DNA from: Adenanthera pavonina
Taxonomy: Eukaryota; Streptophyta; Magnoliopsida; Fabales; Fabaceae
Length of the DNA stretch: 64,000 bases
Assembly (NCBI GenBank): GCA_026686845.1
Contig: JAIVEN010000002.1
Location: 20,992,001 to 21,056,000, forward strand
Reading direction: 5' to 3'
Shown here: positions 35,144-45,240 of the stretch, piece by piece
Layout: each line of letters opens with the position of its first letter
Numbering within the stretch: the first letter of the stretch is position 1
The notes under the pieces: generated by a model
What the model was told of the DNA's origin: nothing
Databases searched by the model: none
What the model saw: only the letters and a program-made list of their open reading frames with translations
Made by a program: the position numbers and the translations under genes

Positions 35144-35860
35144 TGTTTTAGGGTAGTAGAATCCTTGGTTTTGAGTTTGAGTGCATTCCAATTGTGGAAA
35201 GCGAGCTATTAATAACTGAATGTTGAAGGAGGTGTTAGAGTAAATTGATAATGACTAATTAGTATAATGAGCCACTTATGGGAGAGAAGTAAATGTTTGG
35301 GACTCTATAGAAAGAAGCAATTAGAAAATATAAATCCAATTGATAGTTAGGATTTTTTTTTTTAATAAGCGATAGTGAGGGATTTTTACTAAATCCTATT
35401 TTATTTAATTTCTATTTTATCATTGGTCCATTAATGTTTTTAGGTTAATATAGTCCATTAATTTCTTTAAAAAACATTTAGATTCCCTTTTGATTTAGTT
35501 GGTCCATTAAAAATAATAATATTTGTTCTGGTGTATATATGGAAAATAACTCTAGAGATAAAACTCACTCTAATATTTTTATATCTTAAAAGAATTAGTT
35601 TCTAATATGAGATACTCTTGGTTTTAACTAAACTAAAAAGAAAGAAAATCATACATTTGACTTTTGATGAAAAATTGAGTAAGGGAATTGGCCTTCTGTG
35701 GCCTTCTCCCATTGCTCAAGATGAGCTTCAAAAGTACTGCGGTTCAAAAAAAGATAAGGTTTTTTTTTACCAATAGGAAAAAAATGAGAGAGAGAGATAA
35801 GGTTCAAAAGCTCATAGAACCTGTGGTGCGTATTACCTGAAGTAGCAGTAACAAGTGCTA
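35144..35860. other. Promoter region of BBE copy 3
   Basis: Collinear with the promoters of copy 2 and of the truncated copy, without the MITE and SINE found there. Useful as the uninterrupted reference promoter. GACTTTTGATGAAAAATTGAG at about 35658 marks the distal shared segment. Confidence 0.6.
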
Positions 35861-35884
35861 CTGATGCAGGGGGAATTCTGAGAT

Positions 35885-36165
35885 TTGTGGCCATGCTTTG
35901 GAGGATGTGAATTACGTTGTGAGAGAATGCCCACGAACTAAGCAGTCGGGACAAGAATTATTAACCTGGAAGAATGCTTCAGAATTTAATTTCTTGAGCA
36001 ACCTCTGCTTAACTGGCTTTTGGATGTATGACATTAAGAATGCAGGGGGAATTCTGAGAGATGGATGAAGCAGGGATGTGGTGTGGAGGTTTCAGCAGGA
36101 AAGTGGCTAATTGCATTGTTCATGGCCAAGGTGGAGCTAGGTGGTGATCATTTGATATGACGACG
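35885..36165 (+). mobile_element. LINE relic: zf-RVT and RNase H start
   Basis: The translation contains EICGHALEDVNYVVRECPRT, resembling the zinc-binding region after plant LINE reverse transcriptase. It continues in frame to NAGGILRDG, the first strand of a LINE-type RNase H domain. After a stop, a shifted frame gives GFSRKVANCIVHGQ, the next RNase H segment. Frame breaks and stops show it is dead. It lies inside the distal upstream region of BBE copy 3. Confidence 0.65.
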
Positions 36166-36169
36166 ACGA

Positions 36170-37121
36170 CGACAACACGATGATGGTGATGGTGTCGGTG
36201 GTTATGATGGTCTGGGTGATGGTGGTTGTGATGTTGACGATAAAAGACGACATTATCAAACTTATATTAGATTTTTTTTTTTTTACCATGAGAGATTAGA
36301 AATTTTGAGACCATGCAAATGGAAAGAGAAAGTTCAAAAACATCCAAAAATACAGAGCAGTAAAATATTGACCGGAAACAATTTTCTTCATTAATCTTTC
36401 AGATGTTAATTAGCTACTAATGTAAGAGTGTTAATACTTAATAGAACTTTTCCTCCCCTTAATTTTCCAAATCTTGCAAGACTACAATATCTCAAAAGTT
36501 TAATTTTTTTTATTTTATTGCTATAGAAGACTTATAAAATTATCAAAGAAAATTATGATTGACAAATCATAGGAAAAAAATCAATAATATTTTTAATATA
36601 AAATACGACATGTTTAATAAGTACACAAACTATTATTCATTTTATTATATTTTTATACAATTTAACAAGGTTTTCTGACTAATCACTGTTTAACAAGGTT
36701 GGACTTGGGCTTTCTATCATTTTACGGTCCTATTAAAAAGGTAACGTGAAAATAATAGTTTTGTTCAATTTTAATTTTAATATCTTAAGTTTAAAAATTT
36801 TTAATTAGTTCCATATAGTTGAAATATTTTTTAAGTTACTCTCTATCATATATTTTTATCAATATCTTAACTTAAAGTTGATTTAACTTTATTTCATTAG
36901 TCAAGGGTCTGATAGAAAAATTTTAAACTATAAGAATTCAATACAATATTAAAAGTATAATTTTTCCAAAAATAATTTAGATCAGGCTTGGGCTATATAT
37001 TTTGCACGCAAAAGCCTGGCCCATATCTAAGTCCCATTTCCTAGCTTCTAAACCCATCAGCGATAGGTTTAGGCCCATAGAAGAACTGAGAGAGAGTATG
37101 AGAACTGGTTACTCTACAAAC
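36170..37121. other. Distal upstream region of BBE copy 3
   Basis: 36170-36570 matches 30347-30740, including a GATGGTG-rich imperfect trinucleotide tract. The rest is AT-rich with no gene. Confidence 0.5.
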
Positions 37122-38117
37122 CATTGTTGGCCTCTTTTGAATTTCGAGTACAGTCACATGGGGTGTAATTAGCTAGGTTGAAATGTAACGAAAGAATTGT
37201 GTGTGTGTGTTGTGTGTGTGTGTGTGCATGCATGATTATACATGGTAGTGGAGCGTCTACTATATATATATATATATAACTGTATACGGTAGTGGGGCGT
37301 ATCCTATTGTGGACATTTGAAAAGTTTTACCGTTTAGTTAACTGATATAATTTTAGATTTTTTTTAAGGATTCAATATAGTGTGTGTGTGTGTCATCCAA
37401 GAATCTCAATTAAAGTTGTGCCTTTGTTCTATATATAACGTATAAACCACACACAATAGTATTTAAACAAAGGGGTGAGTGGGGAAGGGCGGAACCACCC
37501 TCTAGGTCCGTCCATGCACATGCCCAATTCATCAATGCTTAGTACACATTAGTCTTATGCCATCCATTCCATTAGGTAATGGTAATGTATTAATTCCTCA
37601 AAAATGAAGAAAACTAAGGGCATGTTTGATAGGAACGAGACATTTTAAAGGAAATAGAAAGGAAGAAGGAAATGGAGATAATGATTTTATGAAAATATTA
37701 TATTTCATTCATAGAAAGTTTGAATGATATGTACCAAACAAATTTTATAACAATTTCTCTCTCATTCTCTCTTTCAAGAAACCCCTTTCATTTACACCAA
37801 ACATAGGTTCTTCCCAATGAGTTATAAGAAGCTATACTCTATTAAGATCGTTTAAATACTTATATGGAGGATTTTCTCTCATTTTCTCCCCTCATGAAAG
37901 CAAAGCATCGGTTTCTGTCCACCTGGGAAGGTTTTTGTTGTCATCATGCAACTTGGTTCCTGCATGCCACCTCTCATTATAAAGTATTTTTATTTAAAAT
38001 TAAACCTTTTAATTAGGATTTTTTTAAATAATTAAACTTTTGTAAAAATCATATATAAAAACCCAAAATCTAGAAAAAGAAATGTTAATTGGTTTCTTAA
38101 AATGTAATAATCTATAA
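37122..38117. repeat. Orphan copy of the BBE copy 1 upstream block
   Basis: Collinear with 23015-24130, starting just where the match to the copy 1 promoter can be seen (TTGGCCTCTTTTGAATTTCG), but no BBE coding sequence follows on the downstream side. (TG)n and (TA)n tracts lie at about 37199-37225 and 37261-37278. It marks the lost 5' flank of a further array member. Confidence 0.75.
37619..37806. mobile_element. hAT-like MITE, about 188 bp, in the orphan block
   Basis: The left end GGGCATGTTTGATAGGAA and inverted right end CTATGTTTGGTGTAAATGAA match. The paralogous site at about 23845 reads AAAACTAAAGGTTCTTCC without the element, an empty site. Confidence 0.7.
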
Positions 38118-38714
38118 CTTCAATGTGAAACGGGGGCCACAATCCTGCAGTTTTAAATAAATCCAAGTTATGGCCAAATTTAGAGACCTAATAAGATAGT
38201 GACCACATACAACTTACACACAAGTTAGATGAATATGACCATTGTTAATCCAAGTTCAAAAATAAATTACAAATGGAGGAGTGGACCTTATAAGCTCCCT
38301 TCATTTTTTCTTTAAATTACTGGTTTACCCATTGTCATTAAAATATTTATTCACTTTCCTTTTCTTCTATAAAGGTAATATTGGAAACATATACTCTCAA
38401 TCCACTCCATTCCATTAATTATTTTATTACATTACAACTCCCTAGCGATGGGAAATGAGTTACGTACCATCCGTTTTTCATTTAACTTTAAAGAAAAAAA
38501 AAAGGCATGGAAACTACCTCAAGCCCATACCTGGATTGGGTCTTGAGACCCCCATCCCGTTTAATATCTTTTTTTACTACTGATGTTTGTGTTTTTGGGT
38601 ATAGTCTACTTTGTATTTGGTTGGAATTTTGGACCTTGGCTTGTATCAACAAAGTATTATGTGCGTCATGTTCCCTCATCTGAGCAAGTTGCAGACATCC
38701 TTTTTTTTTCATTA

Positions 38715-38830
38715 TTGTTATTATTATTACATAGGAGTAAGCTAGATGTTTGAAATAGCTAGTGGGATCAAACCCACGACCGTTTGGCAGGCTGCAGACA
38801 ACTTTACTAAAGCGTTGACTCACTCCAAAT
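38715..38830 (-). mobile_element. SINE, tRNA-derived
   Basis: On the minus strand: A-box-like GAGTCAACGCTTTAGTAAAG, B-box GGGTTTGATCCCAC about 40 bp later, and a simple (TAA)n-type tail toward 38715. This is the usual order for plant SINEs. The minus frame through it (38488-38823) is not a gene. Confidence 0.65.
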
Positions 38831-41491
38831 TTTGGGCTTTCAGGACAAACTTGAGTTGGTTAAGACACATAAACCGTCATTTGTGGGGAACTGTTTGAAG
38901 AAGCCTAATATGTAAACAAGCCCAAAGTTGTGAATGATTTAATAATCCAGTTCTGGTCTGGTCCATTTATTACTATTGTTGTGATTTCATTCTTTTACAG
39001 TGTACTGTGATTATACGTGTCTTCAAACTCCATGCAATGCATGGATTTATCTATCTAGTTGTAGAATAATAGAGGTTATTTCAATAAATGCATTTTATCT
39101 AAACAAAAATAGGTAAAGCATCTATGTATTCTTTTTTCTTTTTTTTTAATCTATATTTTTTTCAATTTATTTCGTGTTTTATATAATTAAAACATTTAAG
39201 ATAACTTTGAACTTTGTTTCTTTATGGTTTTTTAATTCAGAACATGGATTACAATTTGTACGCAATTGTCATTGTTTGTGTCGCAGCTCCTTTAATATTT
39301 TCATGCAAAGTATTAAATTGTTGAAAGTTAATGAAGAACTTTTGAATTTAAATCTCATATGTGCTACTTTGCACTGAAGTTGTCACGCACTGGACTAAAT
39401 TAAGCCAGAAAACCAAGTTTCTTTGATTGCACTAGATCTTCAATTGCTGGTACTCAAGAAAAGGAAAGAAGTGGCACCATGACTTTTGCAATGGCTAGCT
39501 AGTTCCTGCATTAATCATATAAAATAGGCGTAAATTCAAACACACAAGAGAAGAGAAGAATGATGAAACTAATGCTTACAACTAACACATTTGAAAACTA
39601 GCAGAGCAAGCTTGGCATGCACCTTGTTTTTCTTAACTTATATATATGAACGCTCTAGTTTTTTGTCTTTTCTTCCATTAATGTTGAAGTCCCCACATCA
39701 GTTTTAGCGTCAAAAACCCTATTTTTTGGCCTTCTAAAGACTGAATTGGCACCAGGAGCGACCATCACAACCAGCGTCAGGTGCATCTGAAAATCATTTT
39801 TTCGTTGTGTACAACCATGATAATGTTGATTCCATGCTAGTTGAGAGTCCTTTTTTCTTCCCCTCTTAAGCTTTTGGCACTTCAACAATATATGTGCAAA
39901 CATTTTGGGCTCATTTTGACCACGAAAATGTTTGAAATTTGAAAGAATTCAAACCATTAAAGTTGTAGCTATTTGTCTTAATTAGCTTTTCTTAATCAGA
40001 TTTCATATGAAAAAGTTATTATCAAAATACTCATAAGTATCCAAAACTTTTTAACATGAATATAGTTTATAATCTTTTGGCTCCAAATGCCTTTAAATAG
40101 GTCCTATAATAGCACAAAATATTAAAGTATGTAAAATCACGGCAGAATGAGCCAATGAAACTTTATTTTCTTGCAATTGAAGCTTGAATGATAATATTTT
40201 ATATGTAAAAAGAGAGCTTGTAGCCTTTTATTAAAAGTTGTAGTTCAACGTATACATGGAAGGTGGTGTGACTTTATTTGTATGCTTTTTAAAGTGTTGT
40301 TTCAAGTCTAATTAATCAACTCTTACTTGATTTAGTTGGTTAGATAAATGGATGTTAATTATAATTAAAAGACCATGTGTGATTTATAATGAATTTATTT
40401 CCAAGCAGCACTTGAATGTATAAATCCATTGAAGTCTACGACTCTCCACTGTTTTTATTGTAAAATAAAAGCTCCTTTCGTATTATATAGTACTAAACCA
40501 GAATAAGGTAGTACATGCAGTTTCTTTGATTTATAACTAAACCTAAATCTTCTTAGCTACTACTGAATATGTACGTGTTTCATGAAATTATCCATGAGGG
40601 GTATTTAAAATTTCTTTTTTAATATTCTTTTCACTTAGTTAACAATTTGGCCAAGTCCAATCATCTTTACGTGAAGAGTAATAAGTTGTACCCAAAATGT
40701 ATCACCATTATAAAAGAGACTTTTTTAATCTTATTGCATTGGTAAATTCCGGTGTATTTTAAAAAAGTATACAAGAAGATTTAAACTCTGAATCTCTACT
40801 CACATCTCTGAACTGGCCTCGTGATAAAATATATATATATATATATCCTTAACATAAGCCAGTTAATTGCAGTGATTTATTATTCTAATTATATTGAGAG
40901 CACGATGATAGAATGAAGTTGTCTCCATCTTTGCCGTTTATTCAGTCTAAAGACTCTTGAGGGAAAAAAAAAACCATCCAAAGGTGAAAGAAATGCCACG
41001 TCAGCATTTAAGGTTAAAGAAAAATCACTCGTTTTGTCATCTTATCCTCTGTTTCTTCTTAGTAGTAGGGTGTGGTGCCAACAAAGAATGGATACAAAGG
41101 TAGCATTCCAGAGGAATGGGTTCACCAGGTTAACTCCAGTCTATGGAGTTGTTGGGTTAAAATGACATGTTGAAAATGACATTTATTTACTTTTTTTTTT
41201 CCTTGGTGAATAAGGAACTCAGTGAAGTATACATATAGCATGCAGATTCAAATTATAGAGGTACATATCATCAATTTCTGTTGGGTTAAAATGACAAGTT
41301 GAAAGAGACATTTATTTGCCTTTTTTTTCGAATAATGAATCACTGCAACTACAAACCTAATAGAGGTATTAGCAATACTCTGACTATTAAATTTTGAATA
41401 GGTTTGAGTTTCGGTTTATTATTTGCCGTTGAAACCTGTGCCTAATTACATCCATAGTTCACTCATTCAATCAAGGGATGTTAGTTTGTCC

Positions 41492-41522
<31 letters not shown>

Positions 41523-42350
41523 CACACACATAATGTTTATCCACTGAATTTATGGTATTTGTTGATATGTTTGGTCCTTGAAGTAAAATAAAATAAGAAA
41601 ATAATTTCGTAGATAATTTTGTTTTATATTTTGTAATAAGGAATTATAAAAATAAAATACCCTTTTCTTTTCATACAGCAAAAGAGGTCGCTCTGCTCCT
41701 TTTCGTATTGTTTTTTGGCGCCAGAAATATAATATGAATTGGTAGAATTAAATAACAATGATTGTAGGAAATATCAATTTCAAAAACAAGAATTTAGCCA
41801 TTAATTACATAAATGTTGGAAATCAACTCAAATTCAAGAAGAAATTCAAAACGCCCGATAATATATCTCGTAAGTAAAAGAAGTTTAGGGGCATTTCTAG
41901 CTATAATTGGTAATCAATTATCTTTTCCCCTTATTTCTCGCAAGCAATTTGCAAAGCATCCATGAGATTAAGGTGGCTTCACACAAATCTAGATGTAAAC
42001 TATAAATGAGAATTCAAATAAGATTTTAGAAAATTGTACGTGCTCAAAAGTCATTTGAGAATTGACGGACATGAGTAGCTGTTTCAAGCAAATAACACCT
42101 GTTTTCTCAACCAAAAAAAATTACAGCTTTTTTCAATCTTTGTTTTTTTTTTTTTCTAAGAAAAATACAGAGAAGCATAATATGCCAACTTGGTTCCCCT
42201 TTATTTGGTGAGACAAAAATATTGGAAGCTGTTAGCACAACAATTACCATTTTTCTGTGAAAGAAACTTCCATCTAATCATAATCTGTTGCCGCGAACGA
42301 TGTGAAAAAAAAAATTAAGGATAAAAAATCCTAAGGCAAAGAATTCAGGA
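38831..42350. other. Intergenic DNA with a two-copy direct repeat
   Basis: A unit of about 45 bp starting TTGGGTTAAAATGACA occurs at 41152 and 41281, 129 bp apart. (TA)n tracts lie at about 40829-40846 and 41501-41522. A moderately complex patch at 39655-39905 is open on the minus strand but not recognisable. No gene supported; the right-hand part may be 3' flank of the FBS-like gene. Confidence 0.4.
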
Positions 42351-42705
42351 ACAAGAAACTGGAATCATTTATTGGGTACAAAGAGCATGCAGAATCAGCT
42401 GTACGCTCCCAAATTTATCAGACTTGGAAGGGCCTCCTATTAGATTGCCCTCCAAATAAAATCCCCACAATCTCTCTTTCTCTCAGACTATACACTGCAA
42501 CATTAAACATCCCAAAGCAACGCAATCTTCAAATGAAGGATTTGAAGATATGGCGCTGGCTTGTGAAAGATTTCTCTAAGTGTAAAATCAGCTAAGAAGA
42601 TCTGATCAAGGAGATCTTATCCTCTCCAAAATATGCCTATTTAACCAAGTAACAACAGATTCAACCTGTCCATTTATATACACAGAATCTGAACTCCCTG
42701 ATCCA

Positions 42706-43376
42706 TCAGTGTTCTTTCCTTGGCCACTTCTCTTCGTCCGAAGCAAATAAGGCAACTGAGATATCAGATAACTTCCTCCCACTTAGCCTTGACTTATATT
42801 TCCTCAATGGAGCATTCGGAACTTCAAATTCAGGAAACTCATTTACATCCCCCATCTCAATCTCAGGTCCAAAAGCAACAATGTTCTTCTTTGGGGTACT
42901 ATACTCAAAATGCCATTGCTTCGCAATAAGAGCCTGAAATAGCAAGAAACAGAAGTTACCAATCAGTACCATTAACTGAGAACTAAATCAACCACCATCA
43001 ACACGAACAGTGTTATTGATACTCACTGCTTCTTTTACTGTTTTCGACACATGATAAAGCTGCTTCAAATCTTCATGATCAACTCCACACAAAACCCTGA
43101 CCTGCAATTTAAAAAACAGAGAAATTTCAGACGACCCGTCACATAAATTAGAAATGCAATCAAACCCGAGCTTGAATTGTTCATTGTACTTACCAGAATA
43201 TCCTGAGGCAGAGCTTCGAGACGAGACCTTTCAGAGTTCAGAGTGAATGTCTCGCTACGCATTCTCTTCAATGGGGTCACACAAGTCGAATCGGATGGAG
43301 AAGCTTCCACATTGTTGGAAACCACAATCCTCTTCCTGCTAAGTGATCGAGTATAACCCACAAACCCTAATGCCAT
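42706..43376 (-). CDS. FBS1-like F-box protein (F-box stress-induced family)
   Basis: Three coding exons, 43376-43194, 43101-43027 and 42933-42706, joined by GT/AG introns in phase 0, give 161 residues. The protein opens MALGFVGYTRSLSRKRI, has a Ser-rich linker with TPLKRMRS, then a compact F-box (LEALPQDILVRVLCGVDHED, then LKQLYHVSKTVKEAALIAKQ) at about 52-95. It ends in a basic tail with STPKK and APLRKYKSRLSGRKLSDISV. This layout, with the F-box in the middle of a short protein and no LRR or Kelch, matches the Arabidopsis FBS1-FBS4 family. Those proteins bind ASK adaptors in SCF ubiquitin ligases and are induced by stress. Length and exon pattern look complete. A second copy of its 3' flank lies 2.4 kb away. 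Confidence 0.88.
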
Positions 43377-43450
43377 TTTGCCAAATGCCAATTCACTCAA
43401 AAGAGTCAGAACACTCAAAATTTCACCGAGAAAAACCTAGTCGTTCCAAT

Positions 43451-43649
43451 CTGCAATGCAACAATTGCAAGAACATTAATAGTAATTATCAGAGACTTTA
43501 TCACAAACCAAGAGCATAAATTCAAACTCAGTAATGAGACTGTAAAATCTAATTTGGGGGAAAAAATTAATTAATTTTCCAAAACAGTTTGATTTTCCCG
43601 GAGAGAAAATGGAAAGGAAATCTCACAATTAATAAGACAGGATTCGAAC
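43451..43649 (-). other. Probable 5'-UTR intron of the FBS-like gene
   Basis: On the minus strand a donor CAG|GTTCGAAT at 43649 and an acceptor TTGCATTGCAG at 43451 flank about 199 bp of more AT-rich sequence between the TATA box and the ATG. Inferred from splice signals only. Confidence 0.45.
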
Positions 43650-43770
43650 CTGTTTTGGAATCGAGGTCCTAGATTCAAGATAGAGCTTCGATTTCTGCTT
43701 GCTTCGAGAGGGGAAACTAGAACCGCCTTCTTCAACTGCGCAAGTTGCGTCAAAATGAAGAAGAAGAGCC

Positions 43771-43786
43771 TTTTATATTTAAATCC
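43771..43786 (-). promoter_or_regulatory. TATA box of the FBS-like gene
   Basis: The minus strand reads GGGATTTAAATATAAAAGG. This fits a start near 43745 and an exonic leader before the 5'-UTR intron. Confidence 0.5.
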
Positions 43787-43989
43787 CACCCAACCAACGA
43801 CAGCATTTTCTTAACTTTTTTAATTTTTTTTCCTTTTAAAACTTTGTAAAAACGCGTGAGGAAATTACGGGAACTTTCCAAGAAAAAATCTTGGCACTGT
43901 GTGGTGTTAGTGTTCAGGGTTTGCTTATCCTCGTGGCTTTGGCGGTTAAAAAAAAATTGGACAGAGAGGCAGAAAAACTAGCCGTTGCA

Positions 43990-44190
43990 AGGGGACACGT
44001 GGCGAGGAATGAGTCGGCGTAGTAAGCAAGCGGAGTTGACGTGGTTGCTTGGTCGGCCTGAGGCGGCTATGTGGGTAGCTTCTCGAACACGTTCCCTGTA
44101 CGTGGACGTGTTCTCGGGGAGAGATATCGTGACGGTGAAAGCAGCGGGTGACAGTGGAGAAAAGCAATGTGATTCTGACACGTGTAAAGT
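43990..44190. promoter_or_regulatory. Cluster of ACGT-core (G-box/ABRE-like) sites
   Basis: Six ACGT cores lie within about 190 bp: CACGTG at 43996-44001, GACGTGG at 44038-44044, the palindrome GAACACGTTC at 44085-44094, ACGT at 44100-44103, GACGTG near 44105, and CACGTG at 44179-44184. The segment is also GC-richer than its flanks. It lies about 200-450 bp upstream of the FBS-like TATA box, where bZIP/bHLH binding would fit a stress-inducible gene. Function is inference. Confidence 0.55.
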
Positions 44191-44749
44191 CTGAGGTGAA
44201 GAAGTGGGTGAACGAATTGGATGGGCCCAATGGCAGTTTTAGTGGCCGACTAAACTATGATTTGACGGAGAATTCTTAATAGACGGCTGGCGGCTGTTGC
44301 TAGTTTAGTGTTGCTGTTGCTGGTTTTACACGATCCAAAATTCCAATCGAGGCCTTTTTTGTCTTTTTTCCTTTATTCTTTTTTTTTTTTTTTTTACCCT
44401 TTAGGATAATGGGTCAACTTGCGTCAAAAAGAGCAAGTACAGAATAATATTACTGTGATGGAACCGCACGAACAGCATATATTTTTCATTTGGGAAAAGT
44501 GAGAGTCCACGGTCAAAGTGGGAGTGCCTGGAGACATCTCTTATAGTATATAATTGTGTAGTGATCATTCACCAAGAAATTTTGAAGAAAAATTTCAGGT
44601 TTTGGATTATTCCGGTCAAATTTATGTGGTCAAAATTTATTTGTAGATTTGTTTTAATTTTTGACATTTTAATCATTATTTTTAAAAATATTAAATTTAA
44701 ATTTTTTTAATTTTAAATTAGATTTCAGTAATATTTGATGGATAGGTCA

Positions 44750-45240
44750 AACTGTCTTAAGCAAATAACAGCTGTTTTCTCAACCAAGAGAATAACAACT
44801 GTTGCTTAATCCTATATCTGTAAAAGAAACTCCATCAAAATATGATGTATATGGTTGAAAACGATATATTGAAACCAAAAAAATTAGAGAAAAAACTAGA
44901 TAAAACATATATATATATGGGGGAGCAAATTCAATTCAATTCAATATTGATAGAAGATGGAAACTTGAATCATTTATTAGATCGCCCTCAAAACAAAATC
45001 CCCCCACAATCTTTCTCTCTGCTTATACAGACAGGCCAAAGCAATGCGATGTTCAATGAAGGATTTGAAGATATATATGCATGGGTGGCTTGTGAAATTA
45101 AGATTTATTTACGTGTAAAATAAAAATCAGCCAAGAAGATCTGATGAGGGAGATCTCAATCCTATTCCTAAATATTATTTAATATACTAACAACATAAGA
45201 TCCATTTATTTATTTACACATAGATATCCAAAGCCCCCAA
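44750..45240 (-). pseudogene. Duplicate of the FBS-like gene's 3' flank
   Basis: Collinear with about 42080-42690: CAAGCAAATAACACCTGTTT / TTAAGCAAATAACAGCTGTT, GAATCATTTATT, GAAGGATTTGAAGATAT, GTGTAAAATCAGCTAAGAAG and AACATAAGATCCATTTAT segments in the same order and orientation. It stops where the coding end of the FBS-like gene would start; none of the CDS is present. The open plus-strand frame at 44842-45123 is a by-product. Confidence 0.7.

Noticed and set aside
38488..38823. 111-codon minus frame
   Set aside because: Half of it is a SINE with A and B boxes; the rest has no recognisable protein similarity.
44842..45123. 93-codon forward frame
   Set aside because: The sequence is the duplicated 3' flank of the FBS-like gene read on the wrong strand.
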